From Atriophallophorus winterbourni (lineage: Eukaryota > Platyhelminthes > Trematoda > Plagiorchiida > Microphallidae): DNA of 64,000 nt. The notes below the pieces were generated by a model. The model was not told the DNA's origin, searched no databases, and saw nothing but the letters and a program-made list of their open reading frames with translations. The position numbers and the translations under genes are program-made. This document shows positions 43,220-55,204 of this stretch, one piece after another. The stretch is taken from the NCBI GenBank assembly GCA_013407085.1, contig JACCGJ010023559.1:186001-250000 (forward strand), written 5' to 3'. Numbering within the stretch: the stretch's first letter is position 1; each line of letters opens with the position of its first letter.

Positions 43220-45020
43220 TTCTCCAATGAAAACTCAGAAATATATTCGGGCAAAAACCGTCATAAGGGCACCATTGTAACCGACTTGGAGCTTACTGTC
43301 AACTAAAACGGGTAAGTGTTCGCCGGGATCAGTGACTCCTCAACCGAACGGAAACGAGAAGGAACTCAGTAAAACCAGTTCTCAAAAGACCGACTCTAAT
43401 TATAAACACAAATCCGCGGGTATAAACCTTAGTGTTATATGTACCAACGATACTTCTGCCCCTATGGCTGATAAGAGGTGATTTCTGAGTCTTATTATTC
43501 TCCTTCTAGCAATCAAATTCATACGAAAGCAGACGCGTTCCATCACATGATATAATCGTCTGTGAATTGCTATATCTACAAAACGATATTATCAAAGTTC
43601 GGTTACTCATTTGGCTGAGACATATGCCTACTGGATTTTTCATTACCTTTAGTATTCATGACTAATTTATGACTTAGTCCGTTGCATTGTTCACAAAGAT
43701 AATTAGCATGAGGGTCAGTATTGGTGCTGCACTCTCGAATTCGATCGTTCATGATCATCACCCCGCTACTTTGAACGATAGCAATTTATAAATTTCCAAA
43801 GATTGCATAATATTTTCAAGAGAACCGGCGTTGTTGGAGTGCACAATTTGCGGTATATTGCAGTTTTCTGACGAAAAATGGTGAATTATTTTGAGAGAGT
43901 TACAATAGTGCGGCCTGATCAGATAGACTGTTGTGTATATTGGTCGATTTTATTCGATGATAGTGAGTGGTTTATCACTAGTTCTAACATTCTCATCATG
44001 AAGCTACTTGTATTTTGTTTAATAGGACCACATTGTTTTGTACCGTCTTCACACTTATCCCATTGCTATCAGAAATCCCAGAATGATGGCGAATTTTTCA
44101 TTGTTATAACACAAATTCTCTCATGCACCGTTTAGTGTCCATCCTACGCGAACTATCAGCATCTTCTGTTGCTTTTAAAATCAAACTCCTGCAGCTCTAA
44201 TCTCACCGATGCCAGCCAGTAAATCACATGGTTTCTGACCAATATGCAGGATATGCCTGTATCATGAATTCGCCATCAGGGACTACTTTATCAAAACTGC
44301 ACTGCTGACCACACAATCAACTGTGTTAAACTTATCATTGAAGCACGTGTAGTGAAGACTACATAGAATAACTAAACGAGGAATTTTAAATGATGTTTGC
44401 ATACCAAAATTTCCACCGGCCATCTCACTGAGTATCTGTGGCTCTATCAATATGCGAAACAAATGGCTGGGCCTTCAGGTATAGTCAATTGCGCATTCTC
44501 GTTGTTATTCCAAACCATAAATGTATTGAAAAATAATCATTAGAATTTTGTTACTAGTATGTGAAGTTCCCATCCTCAAATCTCGCTCATATGCTTCAAC
44601 TTTTGTGTCGTTTTGGTTGAATTATGTAAATTACGTCGCATTGCTGCAGATTTTTTGATTGAGAAAGCAAAAATGAACAGAACGTGCTGAATATTATCAT
44701 GTCTTGGCAAACGCTCCCTATGTTTTAACAATGTTTTCACTCGGGAAATAGCTGCTATAATTTAAATGAAATTTTAACGGAATTAACTTGTTTCTGAACG
44801 CTTGTCTCACCAATTGAAACAAATTTTATATCGCTTTGTAGGCAATTTGTTTTAAACACTCGATGTAGAAAATTGTGCTACTATTCAATTGTTCTACAAA
44901 ACACCCAAAAAATAATTCACTGACTCACTGAATCAAATACGTCAACCTTATTCGAGTGCTGAGTAGTTTACATATTATGTGCACTTATGGATAAACTATT
45001 CGCAGATATTTTTCCAATGG
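43220..45020. other. No gene recognised
   Basis: AT-rich. The 85-codon frame at 43878-44135 is unsupported. No RT, nuclease or splice-consistent coding signal. Confidence 0.45.
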
Positions 45021-45026
45021 TAGTGC

Positions 45027-45225
45027 CAGAACTCAGAACTCAGAACTCAGAAAATTTTATGGTAGAAAAAGCATTAAGCTTAACAATTACCATAGGATGA
45101 CAAGGAATATGGAGCATAAAATTATATATGTATATATAAAATGTTTCAAAAATCAATAGGGCATGGGTTACTCAACACCAAAAGCAGAGGTGGAAGTAAA
45201 GTAAAAACGGATTTAACAACTGACC
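45027..45225 (-). mobile_element. CR1-like 3' end with (TTCTGAG)n tail
   Basis: In element (minus) orientation the 3' UTR ends CCTATGGTAATTGTTAAGC then TTTTCTGAGTTCTGAGTTCT at 45062-45027. The same UTR and heptamer close the plus copy ending at 62692. Confidence 0.75.
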
Positions 45226-45242
45226 CAAAGGAATATGATCCC

Positions 45243-46490
45243 TTTGTTCTTTTGGAATGACTGAACAGTCCGATTCGGGAGGAACGATCTCTACAGCAGC
45301 GCTTGCATCGATGGTAGAACTCGGTTGTAGTGCGTCAGTTTCACGCCGGTGGCGTGATATGCGTTAAGAAGCCAAGAGCTGTATCTGCTCCTCCCCAGAC
45401 GACGCTTTACACAATGCCTCCAATGTGATCGGTAAAGAGCAAGTTTTTCCCAAATAGCCGGGTCAATGCCAAGAGCTTTCATATCTCTTTTGCATAAGTC
45501 TTTGTACCACAAGTACGGTCTGCCCAATGGTCGACTTCCTAATTGCAACTCATTATAGAGTAGATCTTCCGGAATACGACCATTTTCATTCTGTAGACAT
45601 GAGCAAGCCACCGCAGGCGGCGCTGTCGTAATTGGGTGAACATGTTCGGTAGACCAGATTTTGAAAGCACTTTAGCATTAGTCACTCTGCCATCAACAAT
45701 ATGTTCAAGATACGACAAATGCTTCGTAGATGGAAAGAATTTAGTTTCCGTTCTTGTCTTGCGTGGGTGATTCAGGTTTCACTGCCGTACAGTTAAGCAT
45801 TTAGTACGCACGCGCTGTATACCATTATCTTTGTCTTTACAGTTAACTTGCGGTTACCACAAACAAGAACTGAAACTTATAAAACCGACTGAGCCCTTCA
45901 TGCCAGAGTGGAACGAAATTATCGAGTTGTAGCAGTCTTGGGCGCAGCCTATCAGATAAAGCTGACGTAGTCAAGTGCCTTTGTTAAATCAATCAAAACA
46001 ACGTATAATTGCATACGCCGTTCCCGACACTTTTCTTGAAGTTGTCCGAGAGAGAAGATCATGTCAAGGGTTGATCTTCACCTGCGCAAGCTATCAGCTA
46101 AAACGTGTAGCCGGATCTGTAAGTCATTAGCAAACAATTTGCCTACAACATTCAGAAGGAAGTTCCCTCTGTAATTGTTGCAGTAGCCTCTATCCACCTT
46201 ATTCCTAAATAGCGTGATGAACTTTGTTTCTCGCATCTCCTGCCAGCACTAAACAAGCAAATGGTGAAGAGGTTGTGATAATGCTGCTCCACAGCATTTG
46301 ATGAGCTCAGGTGGAATTTCGTCGTCACTAGGGTCATACCCATTTGCTAAGCGGTCGATTGCCCTATTGAACTCATTAAGAATAGGGTAGAGTAGGCTCA
46401 AAACGAATATATGTATTTTGGGAAAAATTAAAAATTTGTCAATGATCCGTACACTGTCCTCTGAACCAGAGATCAAATTCTGTAGTTGGT
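45243..46490 (-). mobile_element. Degenerate LINE (same family as 25415-26450)
   Basis: Minus strand from 46476: PSDDEIPPELIKCCGAALSQ (RT start), VVLIDLTKALDYV (palm box A, decayed), VTNAKVLSKSGLPNMFTQLR, then frame 45611-45291 with NGRIPEDLLYNELQLGSRPL and WYKDLCKRDMKALGIDPAIW. Many stops, no intact catalytic FADD box found. 3' end near 45243. Confidence 0.75.
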
Positions 46491-46639
46491 GAATATGAAT
46501 ACGAAGCTACTGTCATAATTGATATTCGTGGCTTATTCTCCTTGAGATATTCGTCTCAGACATAGCGAATACAAGACCAGGCACAATACCAGTAATACCG
46601 CACATGATTAGATAAATAAGCAGTTATTCTGCGAATCGC

Positions 46640-47184
46640 TGTCGCAAAGTGTCATACCGACAGAATTGAAATCTGGTATAATCTCCCCGATTTTCAAAGG
46701 CGGTGCGCGTTCGGAGCCCGCGAATTACAGACCTGTTACCTTGTTGTCCTCCGTATCCAAGGTGCTCGAAAGGATCGTAGCAAACAAACTGAGCAAATAC
46801 CTTGAGGAAAATATTCTATTTTCGGGAGCGCAACACGATTTTAGAAGGGGATGCTCCTGCCTTTCTTACCTTCTCCTTACCCTTGACGACTGGACTCGAG
46901 CAGTAGATTTCGGTGATACCATCCATGTATGTCACCTTGATATGTCGAAAGCATTTGACCGTGTAAACCACAGTATTCTCTTGCAGAAGCTGGAACGTTG
47001 GGGTATCACTGGCAGACTATTAGCCTGGTTAGAAAATTACCTGACCGATCGGCTTGTTCAAGTCTCTGTGAACAGTGCTCTATCGAAGTCGGTAGCCGTG
47101 ACAAGTGGAGTGCCTCAGGGATCTTCCTCGGACCAATCCTCTTCGCGCTTTATGCCAATGACTTGCCGGCTCTCATCAAATGTA
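46640..47184 (+). mobile_element. CR1-like LINE, 5' part (interrupted by a nested LINE)
   Basis: Plus-strand RT frame from 46666: SGIISPIFKGGARSEPANYR, PVTLLSSVSKVLERIVANKL, SCLSYLLLTLDDWTRAVDF, HVCHLDMSKAFDRVNHSILL, VTSGVPQGS. A frameshift near 47118 leads into LGPILFALYANDLPALIKC. At 47184 it is cut by a LINE and resumes at 50769. Confidence 0.85.
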
Positions 47185-47639
47185 TTATTATATTATTATT
47201 ATCACACAAGTCTTTATAGACGATGTGCCAACAAGTGTACCATGAAAAAGGTACATGATGGAAGAAGAAAAAAAGAAATAAAATGGATTTTTGTCTGTCT
47301 GTGTACACATGCCGTTTTTGATCTTTTTTGTCTTTTTTGGAATACGGGAGGGGGAGGGTCACTGATAAACGGGAACACAAGCACGGCAGGATTCTCGCTA
47401 CTGGTTCCTTTCTTTTGCCATCACACTGAGTGTTATCAGCCAGATATCTTCACGGTCCTTCGGACCCACCCGGGTACGCGCGATGTTCCCGCGATGGCTA
47501 GTGGGGCTGTTAGACGCTTGAGGGTCTTCCGCCAGGTATTCCTTTGTCCGCCACGGCGACGTTTCCAATCAGGTCCAGCGAGAGCAAAAAGAGCTAGGCG
47601 AGGAAGGCGTTGCTCATCCATACGTAGAACGTGCCCCAG

Positions 47640-48755
47640 TCATCTCAGCTGGCACATGGATATATGATCGGAGAGTGGCACAGAGCGATCGCCGAGAACT
47701 GCCTTCCTGACGTCATCATTTTTGACTTCCTGTTGCCAGCTTAAACGAGCTATACTCCGCAGGCAGCGATGATCAAACGTCGATAATCGTTGACTATCGG
47801 CTTGTCGCAACGTCCTCGTCTCGCAGCCATACAGTAGAACTGCTCGTACGGTGGCCTGGTACACTCTGCCCTTCAAGCGTAATCCAACATCGCGTCGGCG
47901 CCACATATGCTGTAGCCCAGCGAAAGCACGGCGTGCTCTTGCAATCCGTGCTGTGATTTCAGCTTCGATATCGCCCCCAGTCTGATGCAATACAACAGAG
48001 TTCTGACTATCGTTGCAAGCGCTGCGGGAGAGATTGTTCCTCCCGAATCGGACTGTATAGTCATTCAAAAAGTTGCAAAGCATGAAATTCATGCGATGTG
48101 ATGTACATCCATGGTCGACATCGACCGACGGAGGCCAACAAAAATCGCCCCCAGTGGTGATGCAGCTCCCTAGGTAGGTGAATCTGTCAGTCACTTCCAG
48201 TTTATGGTCTTCGATCGTCAAATCAAGTGTTGGGTCTGTCCAATCCTGTAGGAACACTTTGCATTTTGACGGAAATAAATGTAATCCATACAGCGACAAC
48301 TGATCAACGAGTAGATCCAAAGCGCTTTGTATGGCGCAAGCATCCTCTCCGAGGAGAGCAATGTCGTCAGCATAGTCCAGATCCATAACTCGTCGACCGG
48401 GGAGCAGGTCGATCCCACAATTCGGTAGCTGGGCTGTTGCTGCCTGCATGACATCGTCAATCGCAAAGTTGAATAGGAATGGGGAGATCGGACATCCTTG
48501 ACGAACCCCGCTAGAAATGGTAAACTGTTTGGATAAATCACCATAGGCTTTGACTCTGCCGGTGGTGTGGCAGTACAGCTTTTCGAGCAGGATTACGTAC
48601 TTCGGTGGGACACCATGGCGAATGAGACAGTCCCAGAGAGCGGTTTTGTCAATGGAATCAAAGGCTGCTCGTATGTCGAGAAAGATGATAATTGTTGGAC
48701 GTGCGTATTGGTAACGTTGCTCCAAAATTTGGCGGAGCATGAAGATTTGTTCCAC
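47640..48755 (-). CDS. LINE reverse transcriptase, 371-aa frame with in-frame insertion
   Basis: RT core of the nested LINE: IIFLDIRAAFDSIDKTALWD (box A, catalytic Asp), SSGVRQGCPISPFLFNFAID (box B), VMDLDYADDIALLGEDA (YADD box C), DRFTYLGSCITTGG, then after an alien 58-residue stretch DIEAEITARIARARRAFAGL, VLLYGCETRTLRQADSQRLS and RCLRSIARLSWQQEVKNDDV. The alien stretch comes from a 162-bp insert plus a 12-bp duplication. All three RT catalytic aspartates are kept. It would not be expected to fold normally at the insertion. Confidence 0.82.
   Translation of the reverse strand: MEQIFMLRQILEQRYQYARPTIIIFLDIRAAFDSIDKTALWDCLIRHGVPPKYVILLEKLYCHTTGRVKAYGDLSKQFTISSGVRQGCPISPFLFNFAIDDVMQAATAQLPNCGIDLLPGRRVMDLDYADDIALLGEDACAIQSALDLLVDQLSLYGLHLFPSKCKVFLQDWTDPTLDLTIEDHKLEVTDRFTYLGSCITTGGDFCWPPSVDVDHGCTSHRMNFMLCNFLNDYTVRFGRNNLSRSACNDSQNSVVLHQTGGDIEAEITARIARARRAFAGLQHMWRRRDVGLRLKGRVYQATVRAVLLYGCETRTLRQADSQRLSTFDHRCLRSIARLSWQQEVKNDDVRKAVLGDRSVPLSDHISMCQLR
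47970..48155 (+). mobile_element. 162-bp LINE 3' end inserted in an RT gene, 12-bp TSD
   Basis: The insert 47982-48143 has a perfect 12-bp duplication ATCGCCCCCAGT at 47970-47981 and 48144-48155. It matches the 3' UTR of the LINE at 26281-26450 (CTGATGCAATACAAC, GAGATTGTTCCTCCCGAATC, GTCGACATCGACCGA) and ends in a short A-rich tail (CCAACAAAA). Opposite in orientation to the host RT. Confidence 0.85.
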
Positions 48756-48806
48756 ACACCCGCGTCCTCCTCTGGAACCAGCCTGTTCTCCTCGATACTC
48801 TGCTTC

Positions 48807-49301
48807 TCAGTAGCTGTTAAGCCTGATCAGGATGATTGATGCAAACAGTTTAGAAACCACCGGTATGAGACTGATACCCCTGTGATTACAGCACTCTTTC
48901 CTCGACACTTTCTTGAATACTTGGACGATGGCTGACGGTCCCCACGCGCTGGGTATGGTTTCCTCGTTCCAGATCTTTCCGAAGAGCACTGACAGCTCAC
49001 TGCACAAAACGTCGACACCTTCAACGAATAGTTCGGCTGGTAGCTCGTCTAAACCGAAGGCCTTGCGTCGCCTAAGCTTCATTATGTGTGAGAAAATTTC
49101 CCCCGGAGGTAAGGAACGCTGTTGGTCAATTAATTTGGCTGTAGCAGCAGATATCCAGTTGGAACCTGTTCGCGTGGATGTTCCGCAGCTTTCCAGGCCA
49201 GCATGATACATTGCGCTTTGGATTTGAGCCCAATGCTCTTCAATATTATCGGGATGGGGTCCGAGTGCATTAGATAGGGCCGTTAGATAGTTCTCTGCCA
49301 C
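48807..49301 (-). CDS. LINE ORF2 linker/RT N-part, 164-aa frame
   Basis: Part of the nested LINE. HIMKLRRRKAFGLDELPAEL (conserved K-A-x-G-x-D-x-[IL]-P-A-E) and VFKKVSRKECCNHRGISLIP (N-x-R-G-I-S-L) mark the RT fingers. A frameshift near 48800 separates it from the palm frame. Confidence 0.75.
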   Translation of the reverse strand: MAENYLTALSNALGPHPDNIEEHWAQIQSAMYHAGLESCGTSTRTGSNWISAATAKLIDQQRSLPPGEIFSHIMKLRRRKAFGLDELPAELFVEGVDVLCSELSVLFGKIWNEETIPSAWGPSAIVQVFKKVSRKECCNHRGISLIPVVSKLFASIILIRLNSY

Positions 49302-49763
49302 TGATCTATCTGATAGTTTAGGCGTATCCAGCCTCGTGATATTTTCTCACGCGATCCGCTGAAACGCATAGTTAAGTTTGCACAGACTAACGCGTGGTCT
49401 GATGATAGGCAGGTCGACCAATATCATCTGCAGTCTTGCACACTGGAACGCCATTGATAACTGATCGCAATGTGATCAATTTGTGTCCAGAGTCCTGTCA
49501 AGGGGATCTCTATGTTGCTGACCGTTGTTTGGAATGTCGGAAATTAACGCTGCTGAGAAATAGGCGGTGCTCAGCCCATAGACTCAACAGGCGTTCACCG
49601 TTGTCCGATCGGACGCAATCGAGACCATATGGACCACCGAGGTGTCGTTCACTTTGTAAGAGGCTGCCAACTCGGGCATTAAGTTCGCCAGCCAGGATGA
49701 GAATATCCGACTTTCGTGCTTTACGCAGTAATTCGTCTAGACTTCGGTAGAATTCGTCTTTCG

Positions 49764-50084
49764 CTAAATCAGCACTGCAGTCAGTGGGGGCGTAGGCTGC
49801 GATGACGAAAAGTGCACGAGTGTTCTGCCTGTGTTGACAGATTTTGCATCAGCCACGGAGTCGGACGGCGCACAAACGGCTATTGACAGGTAACCAGTCA
49901 AGGCTGTCTCGGCGCGTGAGCTCAGGGTAATACCAACTCCTGCAAGTCCCGCTTCCTGGGCCTCTTCATCACCAGATACACGCAAACGGAACTTGACGCC
50001 GGTATCATTCGGTGAGAATAGGTTTATCACATTACTAGAGTCGTGTAAGCGCGTTTCTGATAGGCAGCAAATGTCTACTCTCAT
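49764..50084 (-). CDS. LINE endonuclease fragment, 106-aa frame
   Basis: Part of the nested LINE. MRVDICCLSETRLHDSSNVI carries the catalytic-type SETR motif of APE-like LINE endonucleases; GLAGVGITLS follows. Frames upstream (50369-50115) supply FKLAAFNVRTLRQAG. Interrupted by stops on both sides. Confidence 0.72.
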   Translation of the reverse strand: MRVDICCLSETRLHDSSNVINLFSPNDTGVKFRLRVSGDEEAQEAGLAGVGITLSSRAETALTGYLSIAVCAPSDSVADAKSVNTGRTLVHFSSSQPTPPLTAVLI

Positions 50085-50768
50085 CGTTTCTAGTGTACAA
50101 GCTAATCCAGCCTGTTATCCTGCTTGTCTCAAGGTCCTGACGTTGAATGCAGCTAGCTTGAAGGGCATACGGGGTTTCAAGAAGTGAGCACTCTGACTTG
50201 GTTGTTCTGTGTTTGGCGAGCTTGAAAGAGCATCTTGACGAGATTCATTGCTTGTGTGTAATGAGGGGCGTGGGATATAAGGATCGCCATGTGATGTAAT
50301 GTAGCGAAGGTAATTTTGACAGCAAGTTGCGGTTGAAGTAGATTCCATGGTTCTTGTTGTAGGCGACATAATACCCGGTTGCCAAGGCCGAAGTAGGGGG
50401 TTAGCTTAGGGGTCCCCACCCGGAGCCTTTGATTCAAAAGTCTTCCCGCAAGGCAGCGGGGATTTTTCCTCAGGGTTCACTCCCGAAGCCTTTCCCGCAA
50501 TCGGGTATGCCGCAAGGCTGCGGAGGTTTGGAATCAGGGTTTTCCTTCCCTTAGATGGACTGTCCTCCCAGGCTAACGAGCTCCATCTGCCCGGAGCGAA
50601 CTGGTTTTGAGGCGCCAGTCACCCGCCTCCGCCCTTTCTCCTGTCAGTAGAAGCAGTTCCGCCACGTGCAGGCCAGTAGCTGGGCTTTGGTTGTCAGAGG
50701 CCTTATGGGAGCATTTTATAGACAGTGGGAGCTCATCCCCACTGCCACCCCGGCTGTGACAACCTTGG

Positions 50769-51400
50769 ATGTAAGATCGTACTGTTCGCGGACGATGAAA
50801 AAGTGTGGTCGAAGATAAGTAAGTCAGAAGACTGCGAACTTCTTCAGAAGGATCTGGACAACCTTCAGGTTTAGTCACTAAAAAATCGCCTATTTTTTTC
50901 AATTTCCAAAAGCGTCACATGTTAAACATTGGCAAATATGTGGAGTTCCAGTATTTTCTTGGAACACAGCCTCTCGTGGCCCATGGAACAAAAGGACATG
51001 GGTGCATTAATAAGCAACACCCTAGGGATGTCGAGCCACTGCAACTACGTCTATCGCAGAACATCACAGAAATTGTCACTCCTAAAGAGAATTTTCGGTA
51101 GGTTCTCAAAACAGACAATTCCCTGCATTATAAATACGTACATCAGACCCACGATGAAATATGCAGTTCAAGCATGGTCGCCATGGCTTAAAAAAGATGT
51201 TGCGACTTTGCAACGAATATATCATCGAGCTGCCAAACTTGTCACCGTACTCAGCCGGAAACCATATAATGAGCGAAACAAAACGCTAAATATATTTGAT
51301 TATCCACGTCGTCGTCTCCGATGGGATCTGATTCTGGATTACAATATTTTGAGTACCAAACATCACCCTCTACAATGCTCATTGAATCTACGGAGCTCGC
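50769..51400 (+). mobile_element. CR1-like LINE, 3' continuation of 46640-47184
   Basis: It resumes exactly where the upstream part stops: ..LIKC|KIVLFADDEKVW (FADD box), then frame 50929-51501 with FGRFSKQTIPCIINTYIRPT, MKYAVQAWSPWLKKDVATLQ, RIYHRAAKLVTVLSRKPYNE and LRWDLILDYNIL. At about 51401 it is itself cut by the tail of a minus-strand CR1. Confidence 0.82.
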
Positions 51401-51700
51401 ATAATCAAGAATCAAGAAGCAAGAATCAAGATTTTATGGTGGAAATAGCAATTGCTTTACATGTACCATTGGATGACAACTATTACAAAACTAAAATGTA
51501 ATCAAAAACACATTGTTGCATGTTTGTCTGGGTTCATATTGATTCAATACACAGGGCCGATTATGGGGTGTTGTTTGATATATGCATCTAGTTTTGCTTT
51601 AAAAACATCCAATGTTGTTGCATTCACAACGTCTTGCGGTAGTGCATTCAATAGAAAGCTTTTACTCTCAAGTCTTCTGCCCAAAACAGCAATTATCGCA
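51401..51700 (-). mobile_element. CR1-like 3' end, 5'-truncated
   Basis: Minus-strand frame 51729-51544 contains RLESKSFLLNALPQDVVNAT and FKAKLDAYIKQHPIIGPVY, the CR1 ORF2 C-terminus. A 3' UTR and a TTCTTGATTCTTGATT tail follow at 51440-51401. Confidence 0.75.
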
Positions 51701-53455
51701 TGAAGAATTATCAAACACAGTGGAACCACTAAGTGAACCGGTAATAGATCTATTCGTAGTGGACCGACACTTACGACGATTAAACACGAAGAAATCCCTC
51801 GGGGAGGACAACATTACCCCATCAATTCTTCATGTGTGTTTTAGAGAGCTTTCACATATCTTAGCTGCGGTTTTTATCCATAGTCTTCGCAAAGGTTGCG
51901 TACCTTCAACATGAAAAGCGGGTGTGATAACACTAATTTACAAGTTTGGCTGAAACGTTCTGACGCAGCAAATTACAGACCTGTAACGCTGCTATCCTGT
52001 ATTACAAAGATCATGGAGCGCATCATTAGGGAATGTATTGTGGGTCACCTTGAAGCAAGAGGTCTTTTGTCAGCAGCACAACACGGGTTTCCCAGGACCA
52101 GATCTTGTCTTTCGAATATACTGATCACACTAAACGACTGGACTATGTCGCTCGACCAAGGCTACACGGTTCACGCTTGTTATATTGATATGTGAAAGGA
52201 TTTTGACAAGGTCAATCACAGCATGCTTCTGCAAAAGCTAGCGCATTATGGAATAAGGGATAACCTACTATCGTGGTTAACAGATTATCTGACCGATCGG
52301 CATGTGCGAGTTCGCATTGACGATGTGCTATCGAAAAGTATCGATGCCACGAGCGGGATACCTTAAGGTTCAGTACTCGGGCATATCCTTTTTCCTGTTA
52401 TACATCAATGATATTACTAAAATATTGCGGTATAAATTAGTTCTTTTTGCTGACGACATTAAAATATGGAAGCAAATCCGATCTACTGAAGATTGTTGGA
52501 TGCTACAACAGGACTTGGATGCTCTGTATCACTGGTCCCTAGTAAATCAAATGCCGTTCAACTTACGTAAATGTAATATGTTACAGCTTGGCCGTAATTA
52601 CGACCACACATATCATCTAGGCCATGAAAACCTAACTTAAACCACCACTGAAAAGGATCTCAGGATTTGGATTACTAATAACCTGAAACCGAATATGCAT
52701 TGTCGAAATGTGTTTAATCAGGTATGTAGTATATTAGGAATCCTGAGAAGAATTTTCGGGCGGTTCACTCCCAAAACACTTCCCCGCATTATAAATACTT
52801 ACATTCATCGAACGATGGAGTACTTGATCCCAGCCTGGGCACCGTGGCTGAGCAAGACATCGATCTCTTGGAACGAATTTACCACCGATATACAAAGCTA
52901 GTTGATGGGATGCAGCACGTCCCATATCAAGAGCGAATGTCCGTACTAGGTTTGCCTGATTTTACACAGACGCGAATGAGGAGCGACGTTATTCTAACTT
53001 ACGAAATGCTGCGAATCGAAAACCACCCGCTCCGAGATCTAATAATAATAATACAAGAGCTCACACATTTACTCTAACTGTCCCTCACTCGAGACTCAAC
53101 TGCAGACGACATTTTGTTGCCGCGCGAGTTTGTTTTACTTGGAACAACCTGCCAAATTATGTTGTAAACTCACCAAATCAGCAAACTTTCAAGAGAAGTC
53201 TTGATGCCTTTTTGACCCTACACCCGTGCATCGAAGAAAACTATACATCCCAACACAATGCATCTACATTTGTTATCCTACCAATCGAAAACCATTTCTG
53301 CCCTTTGGATTTTTAATTGATTCTTGAACTGCTCAGTAAGCAAACTAATCCAATTTTTGCTTGTTATATTATTCGTTGTTGCCATATTATTCTGTGGTTT
53401 TTTGTAAAGCTATGCTTTTTGGACCATTAAAATTGAATTGAATTGAATTGAATAC
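51640..53455 (+). mobile_element. CR1-like LINE with pentamer tail (decayed)
   Basis: Plus strand. RLNTKKSLGEDNITPSILHV (51770-51830), frameshifted NYRPVTLLS region, QHGFPRTRSCLSNILITLND (52078-52137), KLVLFADDIKIWKQI (FADD box, about 52440), YHLGHENLT, CSILGILRRIFGRFTPKTLP and IINTYIHRTMEY. The 3' UTR ends in (GAATT)n at 53430-53454. Numerous stops. Confidence 0.8.
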
Positions 53456-54535
53456 GTAAATTATCGAACTTTAACTCAGGACTATTATTTGAAAATAAAA
53501 TGAATCGTATAAAATGTATAAGATATTCGTCGAAAATTCAACGTATAAAATAGTTATATGCCTGGTGATATGAACAGCCTTATTCATTTTAATGACTAAA
53601 CTGTAGTCGCGGGATCAAACGTGCCTAATATTTTCGATTCGCGTGGAATATTTGGTCATGAGCATATATTTCGTAATCCATGAGTTTCCTCGAAAACAAT
53701 TGTTTTGAAGCACGCTGTTCTACTTCAAACAGTTCACTTCTCTTAAAATCACTCAAGAAATCTGGATGCGTTGGTAATTAGCAAGAACATAACTGTTGCC
53801 TCTTTGAAAAGCGAAGATATGAATCTGATTTACTTTAAGTTATTGTGTTCACTGATCAACATTTAACAGTTCACACATCTTCACAAAGCTACGAATTACA
53901 GTGATTGAGCATGAAATATATTTGTTACAAAACCCATCTGTCTCTCTGATTTCGACACCATATGTTTTTGACAGATGACTCGTGAGAAAAATGGCGGATC
54001 TCAGTTGTTTCGGTGACAGCGTCCGCCAACAAATCGCTGTCTGTGAGGAAAAGCGACTTTGTTCAAGCTCTTTTTAATACGTGCTCACATCGACCTTTTT
54101 TATGATAATCTTTTACCGTACATTTAATGTAAAACTTCATGGATAATATCAAACAAGAACTTTCAAATCCTTAAATCTTTACTAGAAAATTTATGTCCAT
54201 TATATTGTGATTTGCTTTGACTTTTAGATGCGGAGTAAATTTGTTTGCTCGTAACACCGACCTTGTAGGTTGTTTGAAGAAAATCTTTGTTCAATAATCT
54301 TCGATATTCCAACCTCGAAACACATCAAACATAAAATAATAACAGAAAATCACATACAACATATTAAAGAGATAATTTTGAACAGAAATATTCCATAACA
54401 TGATTAATTTGGCATAGTTATCTAAACATGAATGCAAAAAAGCCCTTTGGTATAAGGATGAACTGAAAAGCAAAATGGTATGTTTGGACCCATTCTTTGA
54501 TGATTACTCTCGAGAATAATAATGATAAGTCGATC
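53456..54535. other. No gene recognised
   Basis: AT-rich, with only short unsupported frames. Confidence 0.45.
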
Positions 54536-54539
54536 AGAT

Positions 54540-55200
54540 GAAGAAAGTGCTTCATCTATGACATCATGTAAGATTTCGCATTAAACACGGCCAGGCAAGG
54601 ATAGTCCACCACATGTTGGGGTAGGGAATTCCAAAGAAATATAGCTCGTATGGCGAAAAAATGGCGCCGACATCAATGCAGAAACTTGGAACGTAAAGGG
54701 ACAAGGGTGTCCGCGTGTCACTTTTCCATCACATACATCAAGCAAGTGTTTTAGTGGATGTCCTTCGGTAGACACAATTCTATAAGTCAGAATAATATCG
54801 CGTCGTATCCTGCTTTGGGTAAAGTCGCATAGACCCAGACGTCGCAATCTTTCGGTGTACGGAACATTGCGAAGACCCATCACTAACTTTCTTGCTCCGT
54901 GCTAGATTTCATCAAAAAGAGCAATATCTTTTCGCAGCCAAGAAGCGCAGACTTCTACCGCGTACTCCATCGTAGGGCGAATGTAGACGTTCATTATCCT
55001 TGGTAATGTTACCAGCGAGAATATTCCAAATATTCTTCGAAAGATACCTAACAATCTGTTTGCCTGTCGATATACATTATGGCAGTACACCGTGCTCTTC
55101 AGGTTTCCACTAATCCATACTTCAAGATCTTTTTCCAACGAGCTCCATGTCAAGTTTACATCTCCCAATCGATATATCTAAGGAAGATTGTTGCTAAGGT
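54540..55200 (-). mobile_element. CR1-like 3' part
   Basis: Minus strand: LGDVNLTWSSLEKDLEVWIS (55170-55110), FRRIFGIFSLVTLPRIMNVY, IRPTMEYAVEVCASWLRKDI, then MMGLRNVPYTERLRRLGLCD and FTQSRIRRDIILTYRIVSTE (54883-54770). Two frames separated by one stop near 54900; 5'-truncated at about 55200. Confidence 0.8.
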
Positions 55201-55204
55201 GGAG

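Larger units (their letters stand above)
47185..50768 (-). mobile_element. Near full-length LINE nested in CR1 (3.6 kb)
   Basis: Minus-strand element flanked by ATGTA (47180-47184 and 50769-50773). The 5' UTR (50768-50380) is GC-rich and shared with 14482-14850. The endonuclease region includes FKLAAFNVRTLRQAG (50160-50115) and MRVDICCLSETRLHDSSNVI (50084 down). The linker/RT N-part lies at 49301-48807 (LRRRKAFGLDELPAELF), then the RT palm and C-terminus. The 3' UTR ends in a (TTA)n-like run at 47185-47200. Stops and frameshifts break ORF2 into several frames, so it is inactive but structurally complete. Confidence 0.82.

Noticed and set aside
43878..44135. 85-codon frame with hydrophobic stretches
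   Set aside because: No recognised family, no splice context; AT-rich DNA yields such frames by chance.
46666..47667. Single 333-codon frame as one gene
   Set aside because: It runs from a CR1 RT through a frameshift and across the boundary into the antisense 3' UTR of a nested LINE; a chance fusion.
49436..49750. Plus-strand open frame of 104 codons, plus others at 48567-49206
   Set aside because: Antisense shadows of the minus-strand LINE endonuclease/RT region.
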